NCBI RefSeq assembly: GCF_014196495.1
Contig: NZ_JACIDT010000004.1
Coordinates: 186,001-250,000, forward strand
Origin: Sphingobium jiangsuense
GTDB taxonomy: Bacteria > Pseudomonadota > Alphaproteobacteria > Sphingomonadales > Sphingomonadaceae
DNA length: 64,000 bases
Reading direction: 5' to 3'
Shown: positions 16,118 to 23,800 of the stretch, in pieces
Layout of the letters: every line of letters starts with the position of its first letter
Position numbering within the stretch: the stretch's first letter is position 1
Notes under the pieces: generated by a model
What the model saw: only the letters and a program-made list of their open reading frames with translations
What the model was told of the DNA's origin: nothing
The model's database searches: none
Program-made: the position numbers and the translations under genes

Positions 16118-17860
16118 ATGATCGAATATGATGTTGTCATTCGCGGCGGGACGATCGTGGACGGCGGCGGCGGCAAGCCCTTCGAAGGCGATATAGCGGT
16201 GCGGGACGGGCTGATCGCGGCGATCGGCGCGGTCGAGGGCCGGGGCCGCGAGGAGATCGACGCGCGCGGCAGGCTGGTGACGCCCGGCTTCGTCGACATC
16301 CACACCCATTATGACGGACAGGTCACCTGGGAGCAGCGGCTGATGCCGTCCAGCAACCACGGCACCACCACCGTCGTCACCGGCAATTGCGGCGTCGGCT
16401 TCGCGCCCTGCCGCCCGGACGACCGGCTGAAGCTGGTCAAGGTGATGGAGGGGGTGGAGGACATTCCCGAAATCGTGATGACCGAGGGCATTCCGTGGAA
16501 CTGGGAGACCTTCCCCGAATATATGGACGCGCTGGCCGCCCGCAGCTTCGACATCGACGTCGCGGTGCAGATTCCCCACTCGCCGCTGCGCGTCTATGTG
16601 ATGGGCGACCGGGGGGTGGACCATGAGGCGTCGAGCGAGGCCGACCGCGCGGAGATGGCGCGGCTGGTGGCCGAGGCGGTGGCCAGCGGCGCGATCGGCG
16701 TTACGACCTCCCGCTCGCTCAACCATCGCGCGAAGGACGGCAAGCCCGCGCCCAGCGTGCAGACCGCGGTGGAGGAGGTGCTGGCGCTGGCCAGGGGCCT
16801 CGCGCAGGCACAGGCGGGCGTGTTCCAGATCATCACCGAGATGAGCGAGCCGCCGGAGAAGGAAATGGCCATCGTCCGCCGGATCGCGGAAGTTTCCGGC
16901 CGTCCCGTGTCCTTCACCCTGTCGCAGATACCGGAGGCGCCCGACAGCTGGCGCGGGCTTATCGCGGGCATGGAGGCCGCCAACGCCGCCGGATGCACGG
17001 TGCGCGGCCAGATCCACGAGCGCCCGGTCGGGGTGCTGCTGGGGCTGGAGCTCAGCCTCAACCCGCTGTCGACCAAGCCCAGCTACAAGGCGATCGCCCA
17101 TCTGCCGCTGGAGGAGCGCGTCGCCATCCTGCGCGATCCCGCCTTCAAGCGGAAGCTGCTGGCGGAGGAGGCGGAGCCCGACCCGGTGCCGCTGGCCAAC
17201 CGCCTGATCGGCGCGGTGGAAGGGATGTTCGCGCTCGGCGAGGATCCCGACTATGCCCCGCCGCGCGAGATGCAGATCGGCGCGCGGGCGCGGGCGCTGG
17301 GCGTGACGCCGCTCAGCCTCGCCTACGACCTGCTGCTGGAAGGGGACGGCCGCGCCATCCTCTGCCTGCCCGGCGCCAATTTCGTCAGCGGCACGCTGGA
17401 TGAGGTGCGCGAGATGATGGAGCATCCCGACACGGTGATCGCGCTCGGCGACGGCGGCGCCCATTATGGCCTGATCTGCGATGCGGGCTATCCCACGCAC
17501 CTGCTCACCCATTGGGGCCGCGACGCGCCGGAGGAAGAGCGTTTCCCGATCGAATGGATCATCGCCGCGCTGACCCGCCGCCCGGCCGAGACGGTGGGCC
17601 TTGCCGATCGCGGGCTGCTGAAGCCGGGGTTGAAGGCGGACATCAACGTCATCGACCATGGCAGGCTGCGGCTGCACGCGCCCCGCCCGGTCTACAACCT
17701 GCCCGCGGACGGGCGCCGGTTGCAGCAACGCGCGGACGGATATGAGGTAACGCTCGTCAGCGGCGTCATCACTTATAGGGAGGGCGTGCCGACCGGCGCG
17801 CTGCCCGGACGGCTGGTGCGCGGTTCCGGCTATCGGAAGCCGCTGCGCGACGCGGCCTGA
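16118..17860 (+). CDS. amidohydrolase, N-acyl-D-amino-acid deacylase family
   Basis: A 580-residue metal-dependent amidohydrolase. The N-terminal segment (YDVVIRGGTIVDGGGGKPFEG) and the HTH metal motif in GFVDIHTHYDGQ near residue 66 are diagnostic, as are the late GDGGAHYG and the C-terminal LKPGLKADINVID. Relatives include D-aminoacylases and dihydroorotase-like hydrolases that cleave amide or cyclic amide bonds, though many members in catabolic clusters have unknown substrates. AAGGAGAGGCAG directly before ATG 16118 fixes the start; an in-frame open stretch reaches far upstream through the phosphotransferase region but is only a shadow. It is followed after 116 bp by a TonB receptor on the same strand. 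Confidence 0.9.
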   Translation: MIEYDVVIRGGTIVDGGGGKPFEGDIAVRDGLIAAIGAVEGRGREEIDARGRLVTPGFVDIHTHYDGQVTWEQRLMPSSNHGTTTVVTGNCGVGFAPCRPDDRLKLVKVMEGVEDIPEIVMTEGIPWNWETFPEYMDALAARSFDIDVAVQIPHSPLRVYVMGDRGVDHEASSEADRAEMARLVAEAVASGAIGVTTSRSLNHRAKDGKPAPSVQTAVEEVLALARGLAQAQAGVFQIITEMSEPPEKEMAIVRRIAEVSGRPVSFTLSQIPEAPDSWRGLIAGMEAANAAGCTVRGQIHERPVGVLLGLELSLNPLSTKPSYKAIAHLPLEERVAILRDPAFKRKLLAEEAEPDPVPLANRLIGAVEGMFALGEDPDYAPPREMQIGARARALGVTPLSLAYDLLLEGDGRAILCLPGANFVSGTLDEVREMMEHPDTVIALGDGGAHYGLICDAGYPTHLLTHWGRDAPEEERFPIEWIIAALTRRPAETVGLADRGLLKPGLKADINVIDHGRLRLHAPRPVYNLPADGRRLQQRADGYEVTLVSGVITYREGVPTGALPGRLVRGSGYRKPLRDAA

Positions 17861-17976
17861 AAACGGCAGGAACAACGAGAACGACAAGAACAGCATCGAC
17901 CATGACAGAACAGATTTTGCGGGCTCCATAACCACAGTCGATCACGACCCGCCCGCAAGCAACCAAGGGAGAGGGT

Positions 17977-20148
17977 ATGGGAACCATCGATCGTTCCAAC
18001 GAACTGTTGCGCCTTGCATTCGTCAGCGGGGCGAGCCTGCTGGCGCTGTCGCTGGAGTTGTCCCTGACGCCGGCGGCGTTCGCGCAGGCCGCCGCGCCGG
18101 CTCAGGGCATGACGGGCCAGGACATCGTCGTCACCGCGCAGCGCCGCGCGGAAAAGCTGGAGGACGTGCCGATCACAATCACCTCGATCAGCGGCGACAC
18201 GCTGCAATCGGCCAATATCACCACCGTCACCCAGATCGCGCGCGCCGTTCCGGCGCTGCGCTTCGACTTCGCCGGGGCGGCGGCGCAGCCCACCATTCGC
18301 GGCGTCGGCAGCGCGCTGTCGGGGCCGGGCCTCTATTCCAACGTCTCGACCTATGTGGACGGCTTCTACATGCCGAGCCCGTCCTCGCTCGACTTCCAGT
18401 TCATGAGCATCCGCAGCGTCGACGTGCTGAAGGGGCCGCAGGGCACGCTGTTCGGCCGCAACGCGACCGGCGGCGCGATACTGGTCACCACCGCCGCGCC
18501 CTCCTTCACCCCGACGGCTCAGGCGCGCGCCAGCTATTCGCGCTGGAACACGTTCAACGGCGGGCTCTACGCCTCGACCGGGCTGGGCGACAAGGTCGCG
18601 GTCGACTTCGCGGGCATCTACGAGCGCAGCGACGGCTGGCTGCGCAACATCGTGACCGGCCGCCGCGACGGCGATTATGAACGCTACGGCCTGCGCGCCA
18701 AGCTGCTGGTCGAGCCGTCGGACGCGGTGCGCTTCACCCTCGCCTTCACCCACAACCATAATCGCGACGGCAAGGTACGCGGCTACAACGCCTATGAAGG
18801 GCTGTCGATCGGCACCACCGTGCCCGGCACCGTCATCGCGCAGGATCGTGGCGACGTTTCCTACAACGGCAAGGTCGATTTCCTGCTCAAGACCTATGCC
18901 TATCAGCTGACGGGCGAGTTCGACCTGGGCTTCGCCGACCTCACCTCCTACACCATGGTGCGGCGGGAAACGGGCGAGAACAATCTGGACCGCGACGGCC
19001 TGTTCCTGCCCTATCTCTATTCCAACAGCCAGACCAAGTACAACACCTTCACGCAGGAGGTGAACCTGTCGTCCAAGCCCGGCGCGCCGCTGAGCTGGGT
19101 CGCGGGCCTGTTCTACATGAAGGACAATAATTATTTCCCCTATCTCAAATCCTCGACCAATGGCGGGCCGCTGGTCAATACGCCCAATTACGGCGTCAAG
19201 ACCAAGTCCTGGGCAGCCTTCCTCGACGGCACCTACGAGTTGAGCGACGGCCTGTTCTTCACCGCCGGCGCGCGCTACAGCGAGGAGAAGCCGAACGCCT
19301 TCTACGGCCTCGCCGCCGGCGGTCGGGTCGAATATACCGACAGGTTCAAGCGCTTCACCCCGCGCGCGGTGCTGCGCTGGGAGCCGGACGAGAGGTCGAG
19401 CCTCTATGCGTCGTGGAGCAACGGCTTCAAGGCGGGCGTGCTCAACCCGTCGAGCTTCACCACCGTCGCGCTGCGGCCGGAGAAGATCAACGCCTATGAG
19501 GTCGGCTACAAGCTGGCGAGCGGCGGCATCCGCTTCGACCTTTCGGCCTTCTATTATGATTACAAGGACTTGCAGGTGGCGACCTTCAACGGCGTGTCGG
19601 CGCTGGTCCGCAATGCCGCCAATTCCCGCATCTATGGGCTGGAGGGGCAATTTTCCGGCCAGCTGACCGATCAGCTCAACGTCTCGCTGGGCGCCGCCTA
19701 TACCAATGCGAAGTACAAGGATTTCGAGAACGCGCCCTATTTCGAGCAGAATCTCGACCCGGCCAGCCCGACCTACGGCCGCTTCGCCAACCGGGACGGC
19801 GACGCCAGCGGCTTCGTCATGCAGCGGTCGCCCAAATTCACCGCGACGGCGAACGTCACTTACGACATCCCGCTGGCGAGCGGCGGGAAGATCACGCTCA
19901 ACGCCAACGGCTTCTACACCTCGACCGTCTATTTCGACCCGACCCATCAGTTCCGGCAGGATCCTTATGCGATCCTCGGCCTGCGCGCGGGCTGGACGAG
20001 CGCGAACGAGCGCTTCTCGCTGGGCGTATTCGGCGATAATGTGACCGATGCCGAATATCGCAATCAGGTGCTGGGCGGCCCCTATTCGATCCAGTCGACA
20101 TGGGGCGACCCGGCGACCTACGGCGTCACCGCGACGCTGCGCTATTGA
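17977..20148 (+). CDS. TonB-dependent receptor
   Basis: A 723-residue outer-membrane receptor without STN domain. A signal peptide ends at AAFAQA (about residue 36). The TonB box region is DIVVTAQRRAEKLEDVPI, the plug carries VDVLKGPQGTLFGRNATGG, and the barrel ends with an aromatic-containing strand (GVTATLRY). AAGGGAGAGGGT before the ATG supports the start. It is closely related in its plug to the receptor at 38234. The downstream neighbour, 23 bp away, is an AraC regulator, and the upstream one an amidohydrolase, so uptake, hydrolysis and control of one nutrient may be linked (inference). The ligand is probably a hydrophobic or complex organic molecule rather than a siderophore. Confidence 0.92.
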   Translation: MGTIDRSNELLRLAFVSGASLLALSLELSLTPAAFAQAAAPAQGMTGQDIVVTAQRRAEKLEDVPITITSISGDTLQSANITTVTQIARAVPALRFDFAGAAAQPTIRGVGSALSGPGLYSNVSTYVDGFYMPSPSSLDFQFMSIRSVDVLKGPQGTLFGRNATGGAILVTTAAPSFTPTAQARASYSRWNTFNGGLYASTGLGDKVAVDFAGIYERSDGWLRNIVTGRRDGDYERYGLRAKLLVEPSDAVRFTLAFTHNHNRDGKVRGYNAYEGLSIGTTVPGTVIAQDRGDVSYNGKVDFLLKTYAYQLTGEFDLGFADLTSYTMVRRETGENNLDRDGLFLPYLYSNSQTKYNTFTQEVNLSSKPGAPLSWVAGLFYMKDNNYFPYLKSSTNGGPLVNTPNYGVKTKSWAAFLDGTYELSDGLFFTAGARYSEEKPNAFYGLAAGGRVEYTDRFKRFTPRAVLRWEPDERSSLYASWSNGFKAGVLNPSSFTTVALRPEKINAYEVGYKLASGGIRFDLSAFYYDYKDLQVATFNGVSALVRNAANSRIYGLEGQFSGQLTDQLNVSLGAAYTNAKYKDFENAPYFEQNLDPASPTYGRFANRDGDASGFVMQRSPKFTATANVTYDIPLASGGKITLNANGFYTSTVYFDPTHQFRQDPYAILGLRAGWTSANERFSLGVFGDNVTDAEYRNQVLGGPYSIQSTWGDPATYGVTATLRY

Positions 20149-20171
20149 ACGGAAAAAGGAAGGAGAGGAAC

Positions 20172-21245
20172 ATGGTCCGTCTTTCCGATCGCTCCGCCCC
20201 GCCGGGTGGCGGCAGGGCCTATGCCGCGCCCCCGCGCGAGGCGGCGCCCCCACCCCAGCCCCAGTCCCAGCCCCAACGCTGCATGAAGCCGCGAATGGCC
20301 GAGGGCAATGCCTGGTCCACCATGTCGTTGTCCAAGCTCGTCCTGTCGATGCCGATCGAGCGGGCGGGCTTCGCGCTCGTCGGGCTGGGCGTCGACGCGC
20401 ATCTGCGCCTGCCGGCGATGAACCGCATGGGCTTCCATTATGTGCTGCGCGGCGAGCTGGAGTTCGAGGGGCCGGACGGCGTGCGCCGCCGCCTGACGCC
20501 GGGCGACTTCATCTGCCTGCCGCGCGGCGCCGCCCATGCGCTGCTGGGGCCGCAGGCGGGCGAGGAGGCGCAGATCGCCCGCTATCTGCCCGACCTGCCG
20601 CCATCGGAGGAACCCGCGCCCTTCCAGTTCGGCACGCGCGGCGGCGATGGCGGCGCCTGCCTGCTGAGCGGATCGTTGCAGACGCTGCGCACGGCGGCGG
20701 ACTATACCGTGCCGACCCTGCCGGAGGTCGTAATCGTCCGCGCGGGCGACCACCGCACCGCCTCGCCCCGGCCGTCGGCGCTGTGCGAGGCGGCGCTGCA
20801 CGGCGCGGGGGCTTCCGCCTTCGCCGCCGCGCTGACGCAGCTGCTCTTCACCCAGGCGGTGCGCACCGCGCTCAGCGGATCGGCGATCACCCAGCGGCCG
20901 GATATCTACGCCTTCCGCTTCCCGCGCATCGCCGCCGCGCACCGGCTGATGGAGCGTCATTATCACGAGCCCTGGACGATCGAGCGGCTCGCGGCGGCGG
21001 CGGGCATGGCGAAATCCTCGTTCATCACCGCCTTCACCGCCGCGATCGGCGAGCCGCCGCTGCACCGGCTGAGCGCGATCCGTCTGGCCGAGGCACGCCA
21101 GCTGCTGAAGAGCGAGCGCATGATCGCGGAGGTCGCCGCCGCCGTCGGCTATTGCTCGCAGGCCGCCTTCGCCCGCGCCTTCCGCCGCCGCTATGGCGAA
21201 ACCCCCACCGCCGCGCGGGAGGCGATGCGCCGGGGCGGCGAGTAA
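20172..21245 (+). CDS. AraC family transcriptional regulator (cupin-type sensor)
   Basis: A 357-residue regulator. A short Pro/Gln-rich N-terminus precedes a cupin-like sensor domain (FHYVLRGELEFEG, LTPGDFICLPRGAAH). The C-terminal double helix-turn-helix (about residues 255-350) includes LAAAAGMAKSSFITAFTAAI and AAAVGYCSQAAFARAFRRRYG, the classical AraC signatures. AGGAGAGGAAC precedes ATG 20172. It directly follows the TonB receptor gene and so is probably its local regulator. It is clearly paralogous to the AraC protein encoded at 22563-23567, sharing the LSKLVLS-P-ERAGFA start of the sensor and most of the DNA-binding domain. Confidence 0.9.
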   Translation: MVRLSDRSAPPGGGRAYAAPPREAAPPPQPQSQPQRCMKPRMAEGNAWSTMSLSKLVLSMPIERAGFALVGLGVDAHLRLPAMNRMGFHYVLRGELEFEGPDGVRRRLTPGDFICLPRGAAHALLGPQAGEEAQIARYLPDLPPSEEPAPFQFGTRGGDGGACLLSGSLQTLRTAADYTVPTLPEVVIVRAGDHRTASPRPSALCEAALHGAGASAFAAALTQLLFTQAVRTALSGSAITQRPDIYAFRFPRIAAAHRLMERHYHEPWTIERLAAAAGMAKSSFITAFTAAIGEPPLHRLSAIRLAEARQLLKSERMIAEVAAAVGYCSQAAFARAFRRRYGETPTAAREAMRRGGE

Positions 21246-21252
21246 GGCGAAC

Positions 21253-21287
21253 GGCGGATGCCCGGCCCTATCGGGCGGGCATCCGCC
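21253..21287. terminator. hairpin between convergent AraC and MFS genes
   Basis: GGCGGATGCCC (21253-21263) pairs perfectly with GGGCATCCGCC (21277-21287), and the inner GCCC/GGGC extends the stem. It lies just after the AraC stop and overlaps the last codons of the convergent MFS gene. It has no T-run, so termination efficiency is uncertain. Confidence 0.5.
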
Positions 21288-22530
21288 GGGGGCGGCGCGA
21301 GGGAAGCGGCGCCGCCCGGCCGTCCGGTAGGCTGCCGAACAGCAATGCCCCGATCAGCAGGCCGCTGGCCGACAGCAGGATCGCCTTGTCGTAGCTGCCG
21401 AAGCGGTCATAGACCGTGCCGAACATATAGGCGCCGAAGCCGAAACCGGCCGATGTGCACATGGAAAAGGTGCCGAAGATCGCGGAAAAGCCCTTCAGCC
21501 CGAACTGGCGCGCGGCGAAGAAGGCATGGAAATCCCCCTCCGCCCCCATTGCGCAGCCAGTCATGAACAGGAACACCGCGCAGGCCAGCATCGTCGGGCT
21601 GGGGTCGAACATCAGCAGGCTCGCCGCCGCCGCGCAGATCAGCACCGCCATCGCCACCAGCGGCGGGCGGAAGCTGTCGAGCAGGAACCCGACGCCCGTC
21701 CGCCCGATCACCACGCTGACCACGAACAGCGATCCCATCAGCGCCACCTGCGCGCCGACCAGCCCCTTGTCCGACAGCAGCGCCGCATATTGATGGACGA
21801 GGCCGCCCAGCGGCAGGGTGGACGCGATGGTGGCGAGGATCAGCTTCCAATAGGTGCTGGTGCGCACCGCCTGCCCCAGCGTCAGCCCGTCGGCGCTCTT
21901 GTCCTTTTGCTCCCGCTGCAACCGCTTGCCCACGGCGCGGCTGGCGAAGAGCAGCCCCGGCAGGCCGAGGAACAGCGCGAGGCAGCCCAGCGCCGCATAG
22001 CCCGCGCGCCAGCTCGCGGCGCCGATCAACGCGACCAGCAGCGGCGCGAACAGCGCCAGCAGCATTGCCGGCCCGCTCATCATGATGCCGAGCGCCAGCC
22101 CCCGCTGCTTGTGGAAGGTCGCCGCCACCAGCGGCGCGATCACCGCCGGGGTCACCGCCGCATAGGCCACCGCCGTCAGGAACAGCAGGCCGTAGAAGAC
22201 GGCGAGGCTGTTCGTCACCGACGCCAGCAGGAAGCACATCGTCGCATAGCTCAGCAGCCCGGCGGTGCCGATGCGCCTCGGCCCGAAGCGGTCGGTGAGC
22301 ATCCCCATGACCGGCATCGCGACCGCCACGGTCAGCGACGCGATCGTCGCGCCAAAAGCGATCTCGCCGCGCGTCCAGCCGAAGGCGGCGGCGAGCGGCT
22401 TCACGAAATAGCTGGCGGCGTAGACGAACAGGGAAGCGCCGCTCGCGACCGCCGCGCTAGCGCCGAGCAGCACCGGCCAATGATCGCGGAACTCCCGTGC
22501 TTCGCTGTGCTGGCTGTTCTCCATGTCCAT
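21268..22530 (-). CDS. MFS transporter
   Basis: A 420-residue major facilitator with about 12 predicted membrane helices. The loop 2-3 signature reads GMLTDRFGPRRIG (about residues 78-90), and a related half appears later (GRTGVGFLLDSFRPP). It resembles the oxalate/formate-antiporter-like and monocarboxylate transporters, so uptake of an organic acid or a hydrophobic substrate across the inner membrane is likely. Two ATGs lie six bases apart (22530 and 22524) behind GGAGAGG, and either could be used. It lies 32 bp after an AraC gene on the same strand and downstream of a TonB receptor, giving a plausible outer-plus-inner membrane uptake set. Confidence 0.9.
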   Translation of the reverse strand: MDMENSQHSEAREFRDHWPVLLGASAAVASGASLFVYAASYFVKPLAAAFGWTRGEIAFGATIASLTVAVAMPVMGMLTDRFGPRRIGTAGLLSYATMCFLLASVTNSLAVFYGLLFLTAVAYAAVTPAVIAPLVAATFHKQRGLALGIMMSGPAMLLALFAPLLVALIGAASWRAGYAALGCLALFLGLPGLLFASRAVGKRLQREQKDKSADGLTLGQAVRTSTYWKLILATIASTLPLGGLVHQYAALLSDKGLVGAQVALMGSLFVVSVVIGRTGVGFLLDSFRPPLVAMAVLICAAAASLLMFDPSPTMLACAVFLFMTGCAMGAEGDFHAFFAARQFGLKGFSAIFGTFSMCTSAGFGFGAYMFGTVYDRFGSYDKAILLSASGLLIGALLFGSLPDGRAAPLPSRRPRRMPAR

Positions 22531-22562
22531 CCTCTCCGGCTGTTGTGGGTATCGGGGCGGGG

Positions 22563-23567
22563 TCAGCTTCTCCCGCGCGGGTTCGCCGCCCCGCGAATGG
22601 CGCGGCGCACGGCGGTCGGCGTCTCGCCATAATGGCGGCGGAAGGCGCGGTTGAACGCGGCCTGCGAGCGGTAGCCGACATTGGCCGCGACATCGCGCAG
22701 CGCCCGCTCCCCGCCCAGCAGCCGCCGCGCCTCGATCAGGCGGATGCGGGTCAGCCGCGCGGCCGGGGATTCGCCCAGCACATTGGCGAACGCCGCCACG
22801 AAGGAGGAGCGCGACATGCCGACCGCCGAGGCGAGCTTCGACACCGTCCACGGCTCCTGATAATTGCGCTCGATCAGGCGATGCGCCGCCGCGATCTTGG
22901 GGAAGCGAAAGACATGGAGGTCGGCGGACGCGGACCCTTCCTCCAGTATCGCGCGGCGGATCGCCTGCACCAGCAACGCCTGCATGATCGCCGAGGCGAA
23001 GGCGCTGGCGCCCGGACCTTCCAGCGCCGCCTGCCACGGCGCGGGCGGCGCGAAGGAGGCGGTGCGGTCCGCGCCCGCCCGCAGCACGAGGCATTCGGGC
23101 AGCACCGGGATGGTATAATCCCCCGCCGTGTGCCGCGCCGCGATCGAGCCGCTCAGGATGACCGGGCCCGGCGCCGTCTCCCGGCCGAAGCGCAGGGAAA
23201 GCGGCACGTCGTCGGGCTCCAGCGACGCCAGCCAGTCGCTGCGCAGCGCATGGCCCCGGCCCGCCGGTCCGGCGACGACATGGGGCGCGCCCCTGGCGAA
23301 GCAGACGAAATCGCCGGCTTGCAGCCGCTCCGCCGCGCCGCCCGGCTGCTCCACGTCGACCTCGCCTTCCAATATATAATGAAGGCCGATCCGGTCCATT
23401 TTCGGGAAATAAAGGGCGGAGCCGGGCGCGAGGCGGCTGATCGCGAAGCCCGCGCGCTCCGCCGGTATCGACAGGACGAGCTTGGAAAGGGAGAGCTGGG
23501 CCCGCGCACCGCACCGCCGCGCCCGCTCAGGACCGCCCGGCCCGCACGCCGTCATGACCGCCCCCAT
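22563..23567 (-). CDS. AraC family transcriptional regulator (cupin-type sensor), paralogue
   Basis: A 334-residue AraC protein. The sensor part starts LSLSKLVLSIPAERAGFA and has GDFVCFARGAPH; the DNA-binding part has LASAVGMSRSSFVAAFANVL and AANVGYRSQAAFNRAFRRHYGETPTAVRRA. It is a clear paralogue of the AraC protein at 20172, and the two genes flank the MFS gene in convergent orientation. ATG 23567 has GAGG five bases upstream; ATG 23555 is an alternative. The gene lies downstream of a TonB receptor and upstream of the MFS transporter on the minus strand and is probably their regulator. Confidence 0.9.
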   Translation of the reverse strand: MGAVMTACGPGGPERARRCGARAQLSLSKLVLSIPAERAGFAISRLAPGSALYFPKMDRIGLHYILEGEVDVEQPGGAAERLQAGDFVCFARGAPHVVAGPAGRGHALRSDWLASLEPDDVPLSLRFGRETAPGPVILSGSIAARHTAGDYTIPVLPECLVLRAGADRTASFAPPAPWQAALEGPGASAFASAIMQALLVQAIRRAILEEGSASADLHVFRFPKIAAAHRLIERNYQEPWTVSKLASAVGMSRSSFVAAFANVLGESPAARLTRIRLIEARRLLGGERALRDVAANVGYRSQAAFNRAFRRHYGETPTAVRRAIRGAANPRGRS

Positions 23568-23747
23568 CGCCGCCTCGCGTCGGGATGGCGGGCCATCGCG
23601 CCTTCAGAAACATCCTCGTGCATGATCCTCTCTTCCCGGAGGGTCGTTCTCTCTCTTGTCCGGCCGTTCCCGTGGGATCGCTCGACCGGCGGGTCAAAGG
23701 CTATGCCGATGGCCCCGCCGCCGCAAGGATGGCCCCGCGCGCTGGCC

Positions 23748-23768
23748 GATCGGCAAAATTTTCCGATC
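23748..23768. promoter_or_regulatory. near-perfect palindrome between TonB receptor end and AraC start
   Basis: GATCGG-c-AAAATTTT-CCGATC: a 21-bp near-perfect palindrome interrupted by one extra C. It lies 181 bp upstream of the AraC start (23567) and just after the stop of the upstream TonB receptor. It could be an operator for the AraC protein or an intergenic hairpin; there is no T-run after it in either direction. Confidence 0.4.
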
Positions 23769-23800
23769 TTTCTGCAAAATCATCGCCGCGTCCCACCGGG